Assembly (NCBI RefSeq): GCF_001613405.1
Contig: NZ_BDCH01000037.1
Coordinates: 1 to 64,000 of the forward strand
Length of the DNA: 64,000 nt
Direction: 5' to 3'
DNA from: Nocardia crassostreae
Lineage (GTDB): Bacteria; Actinomycetota; Actinomycetes; Mycobacteriales; Mycobacteriaceae
The notes below the pieces were generated by a model. The model did no database searches, was not told the DNA's origin, and saw only the letters and a list, made by a program, of their open reading frames with translations. Below, one piece after another: positions 6,969 to 15,330 of the stretch. Position 1 is the first letter of the stretch; every line of letters begins with the position of its first letter. The position numbers and the translations under genes are program-made.

Positions 6969-9647
6969 TCATACGAGGAGTGATCCGTGACCCATGGCGC
7001 GGAGCATCGACAATAACTCCGATCGGCTGCTCGCACCGATCCGACGCCGGATCCGGGCCACGTGATGCTCCACCGTTTTCGCGGAGATATAGAGGCGAGC
7101 GCCTATCTCACGATAGGTCAAGCCCAGTAGCACCAGTTCGGCGACCTCCCGCTCGCGATCGCTGAGCACCGTGTCGGAGACCGGTTGCGGGCGCGGCGCG
7201 AGCGCCGCCGGGGCCCCGGCCTGCACCGGAGCCTCGGGCGGATGGGATTGGGCGCGGATGGTGCGGGCCAGCTTGAGCAGTGCGGTCGCGGTGGTCGCGT
7301 CCTCGGCGGCCAGCGCCGCCTCACTGGCCAGCCGGGCCGCATCCCAGCTCGCGCCCAGTCCGGCGAGTCGCCGTACCGCCGCCTCCACGGCCTCGCGCTC
7401 CACCCGGCCGCGCAGCACCAGCACCCAGGTGCGTCCGGCGTCCGCCAGCGCGGCCGCCTGCGGATCGCCCGCCGCGGCCGCCGCCTTCAGCCGATGCGCG
7501 TGCGGCAGCAGATCGGCCGGGCTCTCGTGCGCGATGGCGGCCTGGATCGCGTACCAGTGGAAGGCGTTCGCCCACGCGGGCGGATCGCCCAGGCGCCGCA
7601 GCAGTTCCAGCGCCGTATCCACCAGCGGCAGCACCCGCCTCTCGTCACGCAGCCGGACACCCGCCAGCCACAGCTCGCCGATCGGCAAGAGCGCCAGCAG
7701 ATCCGCGCTCACCTCGTCGAACAGCGGATACGCGGCCCGCCACGCCACGGTCAGCGCGGTGTGATCACCGCTGCGCCGCGCCAGCCCCACCAGCGCCCCG
7801 TGGGCGAGTAGCCGATCCCGTGGATCCAGTGCCGCGAGGTCGACCTCGGCGAGCGCATCCGCCGCCGATTGCTCGTTCCCCCCGAGCATGGCGACCCACG
7901 CGGCCAGCACCCGCTGTTGCGGATCCCGCACGCCACCCCGCAGGGCGTCCGCCGCCCGTCGCGGATCACCCATGCTCAGGCACAACAATGCCGCGATCGA
8001 CACCGCCGAACACGGCAGAAACCGATCTCCGCCATTGTCGCCGGGCGCGACCGCCGAATGCGCGGCATGGATGAGGGCCGAAGCCGCCGCCAGCGCCGCC
8101 GCGCGCCCGCCGGGCGCGGATCCCGGACGCGGCGCGCCCGAATCGGCTCCGGCAGGCTGCGCGGCGAGGTCGGAGGCTTCCGAAACCGGCGGTACCGGCG
8201 TCGCCGTGCCCACTGCGGGAGAGACAGCGGTGTCCGACTCGGCCGGGGATCGCGTCGGCGAATCGGTGGCGCGGGTCGAACCGGCCAGGGCGTCGGCGAT
8301 CAGGCCCGCGCGGGCGCTGGCTTCCGTCGGCGGCCAGTGGGCGGAGAATGCGGTCAGGGCGCGGGCGCCCTCGGCGTCGCCGACGAGGGAGAGCACAGTT
8401 GCGCCTACGGCCCAGTCCGCGCCGATGCGGTGTGCGCCGAGCCAGCTGTAGAGCTGGGCGGCGCGGGCGGCCAGGCCCCGGCGGGTCCAGACACCGGCGC
8501 AGACACGGACGGCGGCGGCGAGTTCGGGCGGAGTCGCGTCCGGTCGGCCGAGGGCCGGTTCGGCCAGGCGCAGGGCGGTGTCGTGGTCGCCGGTTCGGGC
8601 GGCGGCGTCGGCCCAGCGGACGGCAATGGCGTCGGGGTCGGCACCGGCCGCGGCCGCGGCCGCATAGTGGCGGACGGCCTCGTCTCCGGCCTTCTCGGCT
8701 GTGGTGTAGAGGAATTCGGCCAGGTGCGGGTCGCGCACGCCGGACTCGGCGAGCAGCAGGGCGGTGTGCTCGCGCAGCAGTCCGGCGTCGAGCCGGGCCC
8801 TCAGGAGGCGGCGTTGGATCGACAGGTAGCGGCGGTCGCCGACCAGGGTGCGGAGGGCGGCGACCGCGGGCTCGAGCAGCAGATCGGCATCGGTGATCAG
8901 GGCGCTGCCCCGGGCGCTGTCCACCAGATCCTGTGCTGCTGTGAGCGATACGTCGAGCACCTCGCTGATCTCGGCGGTGTCCAGGCCCGCGCCGATGGCG
9001 GCCACCACGAAGGTGTCGAGCAGTCCCGGATCGGCGTCGTCGAGGCGGGTGCGCGCCCAGGTGGCCACGGCATCGTCCACGGCGGCCACACCGGCGTCCA
9101 GGCGCGTGGCGCAGGCGGCGGTCAGCGCCGCCACCACGCCGCCGTGGATACCGGCCGTGCGGGCGTGAATGTGCTGTGCCAGACCGCGCGGCACCATCAT
9201 GCCGAGTTCCCGTGCGAACGGGGCGATTTCGGCCACCCCGAGCGCACGGAGATCCAGCACCCGGCCGCGGCGGGCCACCAGTTCCGCCAGAGCGCGCAGC
9301 GAAGTGTCGTGCGGGCGCGGGCGCATGGTGACTATCACCGGGCGGCCACCGAACTCGGCCGCGGCGCACAGGGCCTCGATCGTGGCGGGTTCGAGACGGT
9401 GCGCGTCGTCCACCACCAGGGCGATATCCGGTGCGGCCGTGGGGATCACATCGTGCGGATTGTCGGTGAGGGTCAGACCGCGGTGGCGGAGTCTCGTGCG
9501 GGCGGCGGCCAGCAGGGTGGATTTACCGGTGCCGGAGCGGCCGCGGATGAGGTAGAGCGGAGGAGCCGGATCGCCGGAGTCCAGCTCCCGCAGGAGTTCT
9601 CGCGCGCAGGGGAGGGAGTCGAGCGCGACCGGGGGATTGCCTATCAA
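6969..9647 (-). CDS. iniR: IniR-like ATPase / LuxR-family transcriptional regulator
   Basis: The product has about 892 residues. Walker A is GRSGTGKST (36-44) and Walker B is LVVDDAHR (about 79-86). A long helical TPR-like middle follows, with a low-complexity insert near 460-510. The C-terminal LuxR HTH begins at LSDREREVAEL and contains AKTVEHHVARIRRRIG. Rv0339c (IniR) has the same layout, sits beside iniB and controls iniBAC under cell-wall stress. The frame stays open far upstream, so the start is uncertain. TTG at 9647 lies just after the upstream stop (9661) with GAGAG before it; ATG at 9731 would overlap the upstream gene by 71 nt. It is probably cotranscribed with both Hsp70-like neighbours. 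Confidence 0.85.
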   Translation of the reverse strand: MIGNPPVALDSLPCARELLRELDSGDPAPPLYLIRGRSGTGKSTLLAAARTRLRHRGLTLTDNPHDVIPTAAPDIALVVDDAHRLEPATIEALCAAAEFGGRPVIVTMRPRPHDTSLRALAELVARRGRVLDLRALGVAEIAPFARELGMMVPRGLAQHIHARTAGIHGGVVAALTAACATRLDAGVAAVDDAVATWARTRLDDADPGLLDTFVVAAIGAGLDTAEISEVLDVSLTAAQDLVDSARGSALITDADLLLEPAVAALRTLVGDRRYLSIQRRLLRARLDAGLLREHTALLLAESGVRDPHLAEFLYTTAEKAGDEAVRHYAAAAAAGADPDAIAVRWADAAARTGDHDTALRLAEPALGRPDATPPELAAAVRVCAGVWTRRGLAARAAQLYSWLGAHRIGADWAVGATVLSLVGDAEGARALTAFSAHWPPTEASARAGLIADALAGSTRATDSPTRSPAESDTAVSPAVGTATPVPPVSEASDLAAQPAGADSGAPRPGSAPGGRAAALAAASALIHAAHSAVAPGDNGGDRFLPCSAVSIAALLCLSMGDPRRAADALRGGVRDPQQRVLAAWVAMLGGNEQSAADALAEVDLAALDPRDRLLAHGALVGLARRSGDHTALTVAWRAAYPLFDEVSADLLALLPIGELWLAGVRLRDERRVLPLVDTALELLRRLGDPPAWANAFHWYAIQAAIAHESPADLLPHAHRLKAAAAAGDPQAAALADAGRTWVLVLRGRVEREAVEAAVRRLAGLGASWDAARLASEAALAAEDATTATALLKLARTIRAQSHPPEAPVQAGAPAALAPRPQPVSDTVLSDREREVAELVLLGLTYREIGARLYISAKTVEHHVARIRRRIGASSRSELLSMLRAMGHGSLLV

Positions 9648-9660
9648 CTGGGACCAACTC

Positions 9661-11331
9661 TCAGCCGCCGGATTGCGGAAGGATCTGGCTCGGGACCGGG
9701 GGGACCGCGCTGCCGAGCTGATCGACGGCATCGGTGAGGGCCCCGGTGGGGAGCGATGGAATGGACGGTGCCTGCACATCGGGCTGTGGTTGCGCCGGTA
9801 GCTGGGCGGGGGCGGCCGGATCCTGTTGCGGTGACGAGGGACCCGGGGCGGCGGGCTGGGTGGACGGGTCGGTGGTGGGCTGGCCGGGAGTGGGGCCGGT
9901 GGCGGCGGCCGGGGCCGAACCCGGGGCGGTGACGCCCGGCGGCGCGGCCGTGACGACCGGGTTGCCGATGGGGGCGGCCTGACCGGAGGACTGCGGGGTT
10001 TCGGCATTGTCCAGCGCCGCGACCGTGGTCGACGCGGGTTGCGGGGCGGTGGGTTCCGAGGTGGCGGGCTGTGCGCCGGTGCCCATGGCCAGGGTGCCGG
10101 TGGCGAGCGCGGCCACGGCTATGGCGGCCGCGCCGATGACGGCCGCGCGCCGCCAGTGCGTGAAGCCGCTCGGCCGGGCGGCCTCGCTCGGCAGCGCCGG
10201 GAGCGGGCGGTCCGCGGCCTCGTCCGCATCGGTCTCGTTCGTATCGCGGTCGATCCGCGCGAGCGTGTTCGGGGTGGCGTTCGGACGTTCGGGATGGCGG
10301 GCGCGGGTGGCTGGCAGCGCGGAGAGCGCCGCGTGCGGTTCGGTGGGGGTGGTGTCGGCCAGCAGATCGGCGGCCAACAGGGCGGCGCCGTGGGTGCTGA
10401 GGTGGGCCGGATCGGCGGCGGTCGCGACGGGGATGCCGAATTCGGTGGAGAGCAGCTCGGTGACCAGCGGAATCGCCGAGCCGCCGCCGGTGAGCAGGAT
10501 GCCGTCGAGGTCGCCGCTGGCCAGTCCGGCGCGGCGGATGGCCTCGCGCACCAGGTCGAGGGAGGCGACCAGACGGGAGCGGTAGAGGTCCTCCACCTCG
10601 TCGCGGACCAAGCGGACGTCCATGCCGAGGGCGGGCAAACGGACGGGAACCATGGTCGCCGTCTTTTTGGAGAGAGTTTCTTTCGCAATTCTGCAGCGGC
10701 CGCGCAGGGCCGACAATTCTTGCTCCAGCAAAGGATCGAACGGGTCGAAATCCTTTTCGCCCACCGCGAATGCGAGAACGTGGCGCATGGTCAGCAGATC
10801 GAATTCCGCGCCCGCCACCGTGGTGGTACGTACCAGTTCACCGAGCAAACCGGACATGCTGCCGGTGCGGGCCACGGAAACCGTCAAACCGGTCGCCCCC
10901 AGGTCGTACACCGCCATGGCGCCGTCGTGACTGGATTCGTGCACTTCCTGTAGCCAGCGCATGGCCGCCGCGGCCTCCGGGACGAGCGCCACGCCGTCCA
11001 GCCCGGCGGCGTCGAGGGCGGCCCGCTGCACCTCCACCGTGTGCTGCGGCCACCAGGACGGATAGCAGGCCACCGTGGCCGCGGCCGGACCGGTGGCGGT
11101 CATGGCGCGGCCGATGGCGCGCGCTACGAGATCCGCTGCGCGAACAGCGGATCCGTCTCTGGTCCGGAGGTCCACCGGGTCCCCCACCCGGGACAGAAAG
11201 CTCTCCGGAAGTTCCGACTCGCCGCCGAGCGCGTCCGGCAGCGGTTGTACGGTGCGCCGTCCCCCCGAAGTCGTCACGGCGACCGTATTCGACGACCCGA
11301 CGGTGATGCCGAGCGCCAGACCCTGACTCAT
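9661..11331 (-). CDS. Membrane-anchored Hsp70 family protein of the ini locus
   Basis: The product has 556 residues. The N-terminal Hsp70-type nucleotide-binding domain shows phosphate-1 (GITVGSSNTVAV, 8-19), phosphate-2 (VYDLGATGLTVSV, about 141-153) and adenosine (LLTGGGSAIPLV, about 279-290) motifs. There is no DnaK-type substrate domain. Instead a transmembrane helix (about 396-417) leads to a Pro/Ala/Thr/Gln-rich extracytoplasmic tail. The start is ATG 11331, with GGGGAA upstream. It is divergent from iniB and ends just before iniR. I infer a membrane stress sensor or partner of IniR rather than a folding chaperone. Confidence 0.8.
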   Translation of the reverse strand: MSQGLALGITVGSSNTVAVTTSGGRRTVQPLPDALGGESELPESFLSRVGDPVDLRTRDGSAVRAADLVARAIGRAMTATGPAAATVACYPSWWPQHTVEVQRAALDAAGLDGVALVPEAAAAMRWLQEVHESSHDGAMAVYDLGATGLTVSVARTGSMSGLLGELVRTTTVAGAEFDLLTMRHVLAFAVGEKDFDPFDPLLEQELSALRGRCRIAKETLSKKTATMVPVRLPALGMDVRLVRDEVEDLYRSRLVASLDLVREAIRRAGLASGDLDGILLTGGGSAIPLVTELLSTEFGIPVATAADPAHLSTHGAALLAADLLADTTPTEPHAALSALPATRARHPERPNATPNTLARIDRDTNETDADEAADRPLPALPSEAARPSGFTHWRRAAVIGAAAIAVAALATGTLAMGTGAQPATSEPTAPQPASTTVAALDNAETPQSSGQAAPIGNPVVTAAPPGVTAPGSAPAAATGPTPGQPTTDPSTQPAAPGPSSPQQDPAAPAQLPAQPQPDVQAPSIPSLPTGALTDAVDQLGSAVPPVPSQILPQSGG

Positions 11332-11648
11332 TCGAGTTCCCCTGTCCCATTTCCAGACACGCGTCGGGTGAATCGCGTGCGGCTCGAAAGCTCTTCGGTC
11401 CGATAAGTATGAAAACTGTGGGTAGGCCGGGCGGCCCATGGAACCTGTCGGTTGCTGGGGGATCGTCGTTACTGTTCACCCCCCAACAGTGGGGAAATTC
11501 CCCTAATGCCCACCAACCCCCCAATCCGGACCAACCGGAAACCTGGGGGTTTCACCCCGTTTCGGCGTAACGCGCCGCCTTCCTAGCGTGAAAGGCAATT
11601 CGAGCAGCGCGGGTCAACCGGACCCGCCCATCCAGGAGACGATTGACC
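11332..11648. promoter_or_regulatory. 317-bp divergent control region: Hsp70-like-iniR side and iniBAC
   Basis: No gene is seen. Towards iniB it holds GGGGAA-A-TTCCCC (11491-11503) and GAAACC-tggg-GGTTTC (11538-11553). The second overlaps an ECF-like promoter, GGAAAC (11537-11542), 16 nt, CGTTT (11558-11562). AGGAGA (11634-11639) lies 9 nt before the iniB ATG at 11649. One or both palindromes may bind IniR; this is inference. Confidence 0.5.
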
Positions 11649-13310
11649 ATGAGCCCCAACGCAATTCTCGAGTTCATCCTCAACCTGCTGCGGGATCAGG
11701 ACGCGGCCGCCGCCTATTGCACCGCCCCCGGCGAAGCCCTCGCCGCCGCCGGACTGGACGCCGTCACCCCCGAAGATATTGCCGCCGTTGCCCCCATGGT
11801 CGCGGAATCCGCCCTGGTAGCCGGAGGTTCGCAGCTGTCCGCCATCATTGCCGCGGGCACCGGCGCGGCCGCCGAAGCCGGTGCGGCCGCGGGCCTCAAT
11901 GGCGCTCTCGGCGTGAACGGCGCGACGGGAGTGAATATCGGCACGGTCGCCGCGGGGACGACCGGAGCCGCCGTGAATATCGGCGCCACCACCGCCACCG
12001 ACGCCAACCTCGGCGTAAACCTCGGCACGGGCCTCGACCTCGGCCTGGCCACCGGTCTGAACGGCGTCATCGGCGCGGCCACCACCATCGGCGCCGACTT
12101 GTCGACCGGCCTCGGCGCCGCCGTCGACGCCGCCACCGGCCTGGAAGCCGACCTCGGCCTCGACCTCGGCGCAGGAGCCCAGGTGGGCGCGGGCCTGGAA
12201 ACCGGCCTGTCCGGCGTCGTGAACGCCGCCACCGGTCTGGGCGCACAACTCGGAACCGACATCAATACCGGTCTGTCCACTGGCCTCAACGGCGCGATCA
12301 ACGCCGGTACCCAATTCGGCGCAGATCTGGAAGCGGGTCTGTCCACAGGCCTCGGCGCGGCACTGAATGCCGGAGCGCAAGCGGGCGCCGGACTCGAAAC
12401 CGCCCTGAACACAGGTATCGGCGCGGGCCTGGAAACCGGCATTGGCGGAAGCATCGACGCAGCAACGGGTTTGGGTGCTCAGCTCGGTGCGGGTGTGGAA
12501 ACCGGCCTGTCCACTGGTCTCGGCGCGGCTGTGGATGCAGGTGCCGGGCTCGAAACGGCGCTGAACACCGGTATCGGTGCGGGTCTCGAGGCCGGAGCGG
12601 GGCTTGGAACCGGGCTGGAGGCCGGGATTGGCGGAAGTGTCGATGCTGCAACCGGTTTGGGCGCGGGGATCGGTGCGGGGTTGTCCACAGCTGTCGATGG
12701 AGCTGTGAATGCCGGTGGGCAGGTCGGCGCCGGGCTCGAGACGGGCCTGAGCGGGGTCGGTGATGCGGCAATCGGTGCGGGTGCACAGCTCGGAAGTGGT
12801 TTGGAGACAGGGCTTTCCGGTGCGGTGGATGCCGGGACGCAGGTCGGGGCCGGATTGGAGACGGGCCTTTCCGGCGCGGTCGACACGACGGTCGGTGCCG
12901 GATCGCAGCTGGGGGCGGGGCTCGATGCCGGAATCGGCGGGGGTCTCGATGCGGCCGCGAATGCGGGTGGGGCGTTGGGTACGGGACTCGATGCCGGGCT
13001 GTCGGGTGCCGCCGGGGCGGGGGCGGAGTTCGGAAGTGGTGTGGAGACCGGACTTGCCGGGGTGGGGAATGCTGTTGCGGGGGTGGATAGCTCGGTGGGG
13101 AACGGGGTCGAGGTCGGGGTCGGTGGCGGGGGTGCGGTGGAGGCCGGGGTTTCGGTGGGGGCGAATCCTTGGGCGGGGGTGGATGTTTCGCAGGCCTTCG
13201 GGGGCGAGGTGCAGGGTGGGGAGTTGGATGCCGGGTTGTTCGGGAACGGCGGGGTGGAGTTCGAGAGTGGGGCGGGCGGGGATGTCATCGGCGACATGTT
13301 GCATTCGTGA
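11649..13310 (+). CDS. iniB: IniB family Gly/Ala-rich repeat protein
   Basis: The product has 553 residues. The N-terminal about 50 residues (SPNAILEFILNLLRDQDAA, then AGLDAVTPEDIAAV) match the IniB N-terminal domain. From about residue 130 to 480 the chain is a degenerate repeat built on GLETGLSG, GAGLETG and NAATGLGAQLG units. The C-terminus is Gly/Val-rich and acidic, without a signal peptide. ATG 11649 with AGGAGA is preferred over the in-frame TTG six bases upstream. iniB is the first gene of the isoniazid/ethambutol-inducible iniBAC operon in mycobacteria. Its molecular role is unresolved; the repeat may be fibrous or surface-associated. Confidence 0.85.
   Translation: MSPNAILEFILNLLRDQDAAAAYCTAPGEALAAAGLDAVTPEDIAAVAPMVAESALVAGGSQLSAIIAAGTGAAAEAGAAAGLNGALGVNGATGVNIGTVAAGTTGAAVNIGATTATDANLGVNLGTGLDLGLATGLNGVIGAATTIGADLSTGLGAAVDAATGLEADLGLDLGAGAQVGAGLETGLSGVVNAATGLGAQLGTDINTGLSTGLNGAINAGTQFGADLEAGLSTGLGAALNAGAQAGAGLETALNTGIGAGLETGIGGSIDAATGLGAQLGAGVETGLSTGLGAAVDAGAGLETALNTGIGAGLEAGAGLGTGLEAGIGGSVDAATGLGAGIGAGLSTAVDGAVNAGGQVGAGLETGLSGVGDAAIGAGAQLGSGLETGLSGAVDAGTQVGAGLETGLSGAVDTTVGAGSQLGAGLDAGIGGGLDAAANAGGALGTGLDAGLSGAAGAGAEFGSGVETGLAGVGNAVAGVDSSVGNGVEVGVGGGGAVEAGVSVGANPWAGVDVSQAFGGEVQGGELDAGLFGNGGVEFESGAGGDVIGDMLHS
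12050..13060 (+). repeat. Degenerate in-frame repeat tract within iniB
   Basis: About 1 kb of imperfect repeats encode alternating GLxTGLxG and AxxGAQxGAGL units; motifs such as ggcctgnnnaccggcctgtcc recur. Codon use drifts along the tract: NNC codons dominate at the 5' side, with more NNG/NNT towards the 3' end. The unit length is irregular, so this is a protein-level repeat rather than a recent exact tandem array. Confidence 0.75.
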
Positions 13311-13336
13311 GTTTCGCTGAGGCTGTTGGAGGATAG

Positions 13337-15190
13337 GTGGGTATCGCGGTGTCGGGGACTGTGGCGGCGCATCCGCTGCTGGCGGTGTTGTCGGAAACCA
13401 TTGCGGTGGCGCGGGATGCGCGGCGCGGGGATCTGGTCGGACGGCTGGAGACGCTGGCCGGGCGGATTCGCGATCCGCGGCGGCGGATCGTGGTGGCTGG
13501 GCTGGGGAATCAGGGCCGCAGCCAGTTCGTGAACGCGCTGCTCAACCTGGAGATCTGCCCGGTCGGGGATGACACCGTCACGACGGTCACAGCGGTGCTG
13601 TCACACGGGCGGCAGGCGCGGGCGGAGCTGGTGCTCGCCGGTAATGAGGGCGGCGAGACCACCCGGGCGGCGGTGCCGATCGAGCAGATCGGCGCCGTCA
13701 CCGCCCGCGCACCGCAGGCGCAGGGACGGCCGGTGCTGCGGCTCGAGATCGAGACCCCGAATCGGCTGCTGGCCGACGGGATCGTGGTCGTCGACACCCC
13801 GGGGCTGGGTACGCACGGCGGCGGCGGGGCGGGCACGGTGCTCGGCCAGGCCCCGGCGGCGGATGCGGTGCTGGTGCTCACCGATGCCTCCACCGAACTC
13901 ACCGATCCGGAGATGGATTTCCTGCGGCAGGTGCGGGAGCTGTGCCCGGCGGTCGCGGTGCTGCTCACCAAGATCGACCTCTATCCGCACTGGCGGCAGG
14001 TGTTCGAGGCCAATGAGAAGCATTTGCGCACAGCGGGTATCGAGGTGCCGATGCTGCCCGTATCGGCCGTGCTGCGCACCCACGCGCTGCGCCTGCAGGA
14101 CGAGCAGCTGGGCCGGGAATCCGGATTCGGCCCGGTCTTCCAGTTCCTGCGCGACCAGGTCGTGGCCCGCGATCAGGCCGCCGTGCAGCGCACCGTCGCC
14201 CTCGACATAGGTTCCGCCGCGGAACATCTGGCGCTGGCGCTGGGCAGTGAACTCGTGGCGCTGCGCGATCCGGAACGCGGCGCCGCCGCCGTCCGCGAAT
14301 TGCAGTCCGCGAAATCCACCGCCGAGCAACTACACCGCCGCACCGCGGCCTGGCAGCAGACCCTGGCCGACGGCATTACCGACCTGGCCGGGGATATCGA
14401 TCACGACCTGCGCAATCGCCTCCGGAATATCGCCCGCGCCGCCGAGGACTGGATCGACGACCACGACCCGGGCAGGCACTGGGACAGCATGGACGACTGG
14501 CTGACCACCACGGTCGGCACCGCCGTCGGTGACAATCTGCTGTGGACCGGCACCCGCACCGTCCGCCTCGCCGAACAGGTGGCCACCCACTTCACCGAAC
14601 TGGGCGCCGTCGATCTCCCCGACGTCCGGGAAAAGCTGGAGGACAACGCATCCCGCGCCGGATCCTGCACCCTCGCGGACCTGGAACCCGACCTCGGCTT
14701 CACCCACAAGGTGCTGGTGGGCGTCAAAGGCTCCTACGGCGGCGTGGTCATGGTCGGCCTCGTCGGCACGCTGGCGGGCATGGCCCTCATCAACCCGCTG
14801 TCCCTCGGCGCGGGAGCCATCCTCGGCGGCAAGGCCTTCCGCGACGACAAACAGGCCCGCCTGGCCAAACGCCGCAATGACGCCAAGATCGCGGTCCGCC
14901 GCTACCTCGACGATGTCGCCTTCCACACCGCCAAGGAGACCAAGGACCGCCTGCACCGCATCCACCGCCTGCTCCGCGATCATTTCACCGCCATCGCCGA
15001 CCGCACCCTGCGCTCCCTCGACGAATCCCTGCGCGCCGCCCAGCAAGCCGCATCCGTCGAATCCACCCGCCGCACCGAACGCATCACCGATCTGGAACGC
15101 CGCCTGCACATGGTAGCCGAACTCCGCCGCCACTCCACCGCCCTCCTCACCCCCGCGCCCCCCGCCCTACCCGAGGGCCGCACGGTGTGA
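13337..15190 (+). CDS. iniA: IniA dynamin-like GTPase
   Basis: The product has 617 residues. The GTPase domain has a P-loop at 55-62 reading GLGNQGRS, switch I threonines near 80-85 (DTVTTVTAV), G3 DTPG at 153-156 and G4 TKID near 208-211. A helical stalk follows, then a hydrophobic membrane-insertion segment at about 465-500 (GGVVMVGLVGTLAGMAL), and a coiled-coil-like C-terminus. IniA is a bacterial dynamin-like protein implicated in membrane fission or repair under envelope drugs. GGAGGATAG precedes the GTG start. The P-loop lysine is replaced by Arg61 (CGC at 13517), which is unusual. Confidence 0.88.
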   Translation: MGIAVSGTVAAHPLLAVLSETIAVARDARRGDLVGRLETLAGRIRDPRRRIVVAGLGNQGRSQFVNALLNLEICPVGDDTVTTVTAVLSHGRQARAELVLAGNEGGETTRAAVPIEQIGAVTARAPQAQGRPVLRLEIETPNRLLADGIVVVDTPGLGTHGGGGAGTVLGQAPAADAVLVLTDASTELTDPEMDFLRQVRELCPAVAVLLTKIDLYPHWRQVFEANEKHLRTAGIEVPMLPVSAVLRTHALRLQDEQLGRESGFGPVFQFLRDQVVARDQAAVQRTVALDIGSAAEHLALALGSELVALRDPERGAAAVRELQSAKSTAEQLHRRTAAWQQTLADGITDLAGDIDHDLRNRLRNIARAAEDWIDDHDPGRHWDSMDDWLTTTVGTAVGDNLLWTGTRTVRLAEQVATHFTELGAVDLPDVREKLEDNASRAGSCTLADLEPDLGFTHKVLVGVKGSYGGVVMVGLVGTLAGMALINPLSLGAGAILGGKAFRDDKQARLAKRRNDAKIAVRRYLDDVAFHTAKETKDRLHRIHRLLRDHFTAIADRTLRSLDESLRAAQQAASVESTRRTERITDLERRLHMVAELRRHSTALLTPAPPALPEGRTV

Positions 15191-15195
15191 AACAT

Positions 15196-15258
15196 CGTCG
15201 ACCGGGAACTTGTGGCGGCGGCCTCTCGCGATTTGCCGCCACCAGTTCCCGGTCATCG
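15196..15258. repeat. 63-nt palindromic element, copy A (iniA-iniC spacer)
   Basis: Two 24-nt arms, 15196-15219 and 15235-15258, can pair over a 15-nt loop with only a few mismatches (core GACCGGGAACT...AGTTCCCGGTC). The same element of equal length recurs at 58482-58544. Here it fills the 140-nt spacer between iniA and iniC, where it could form an mRNA hairpin that alters relative expression. Confidence 0.8.
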
Positions 15259-15330
15259 CCATTTCAGATTGGCGGTTGCTAACGCGGGGCGGGGTGGCGG
15301 CGAATGAGGGGCGATGCGTGGAGGTGAAGC

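Noticed and set aside
7869..9737. Plus-strand frame of 622 codons opposite iniR
   Set aside because: Gly/Arg-rich shadow; IniR shows Walker A/B and LuxR motifs on the other strand.
9648..10007. N-terminal extension of the iniR reading frame
   Set aside because: The frame runs open into the Hsp70-like gene but reads as Pro/Arg-rich nonsense there, a high-GC shadow. The true start lies near 9647 or 9731.
11583..13304. Minus-strand frame of 573 codons opposite iniB
   Set aside because: It mirrors the repeat composition of iniB and has no domain. IniB has a recognised N-terminus and a ribosome-binding site.
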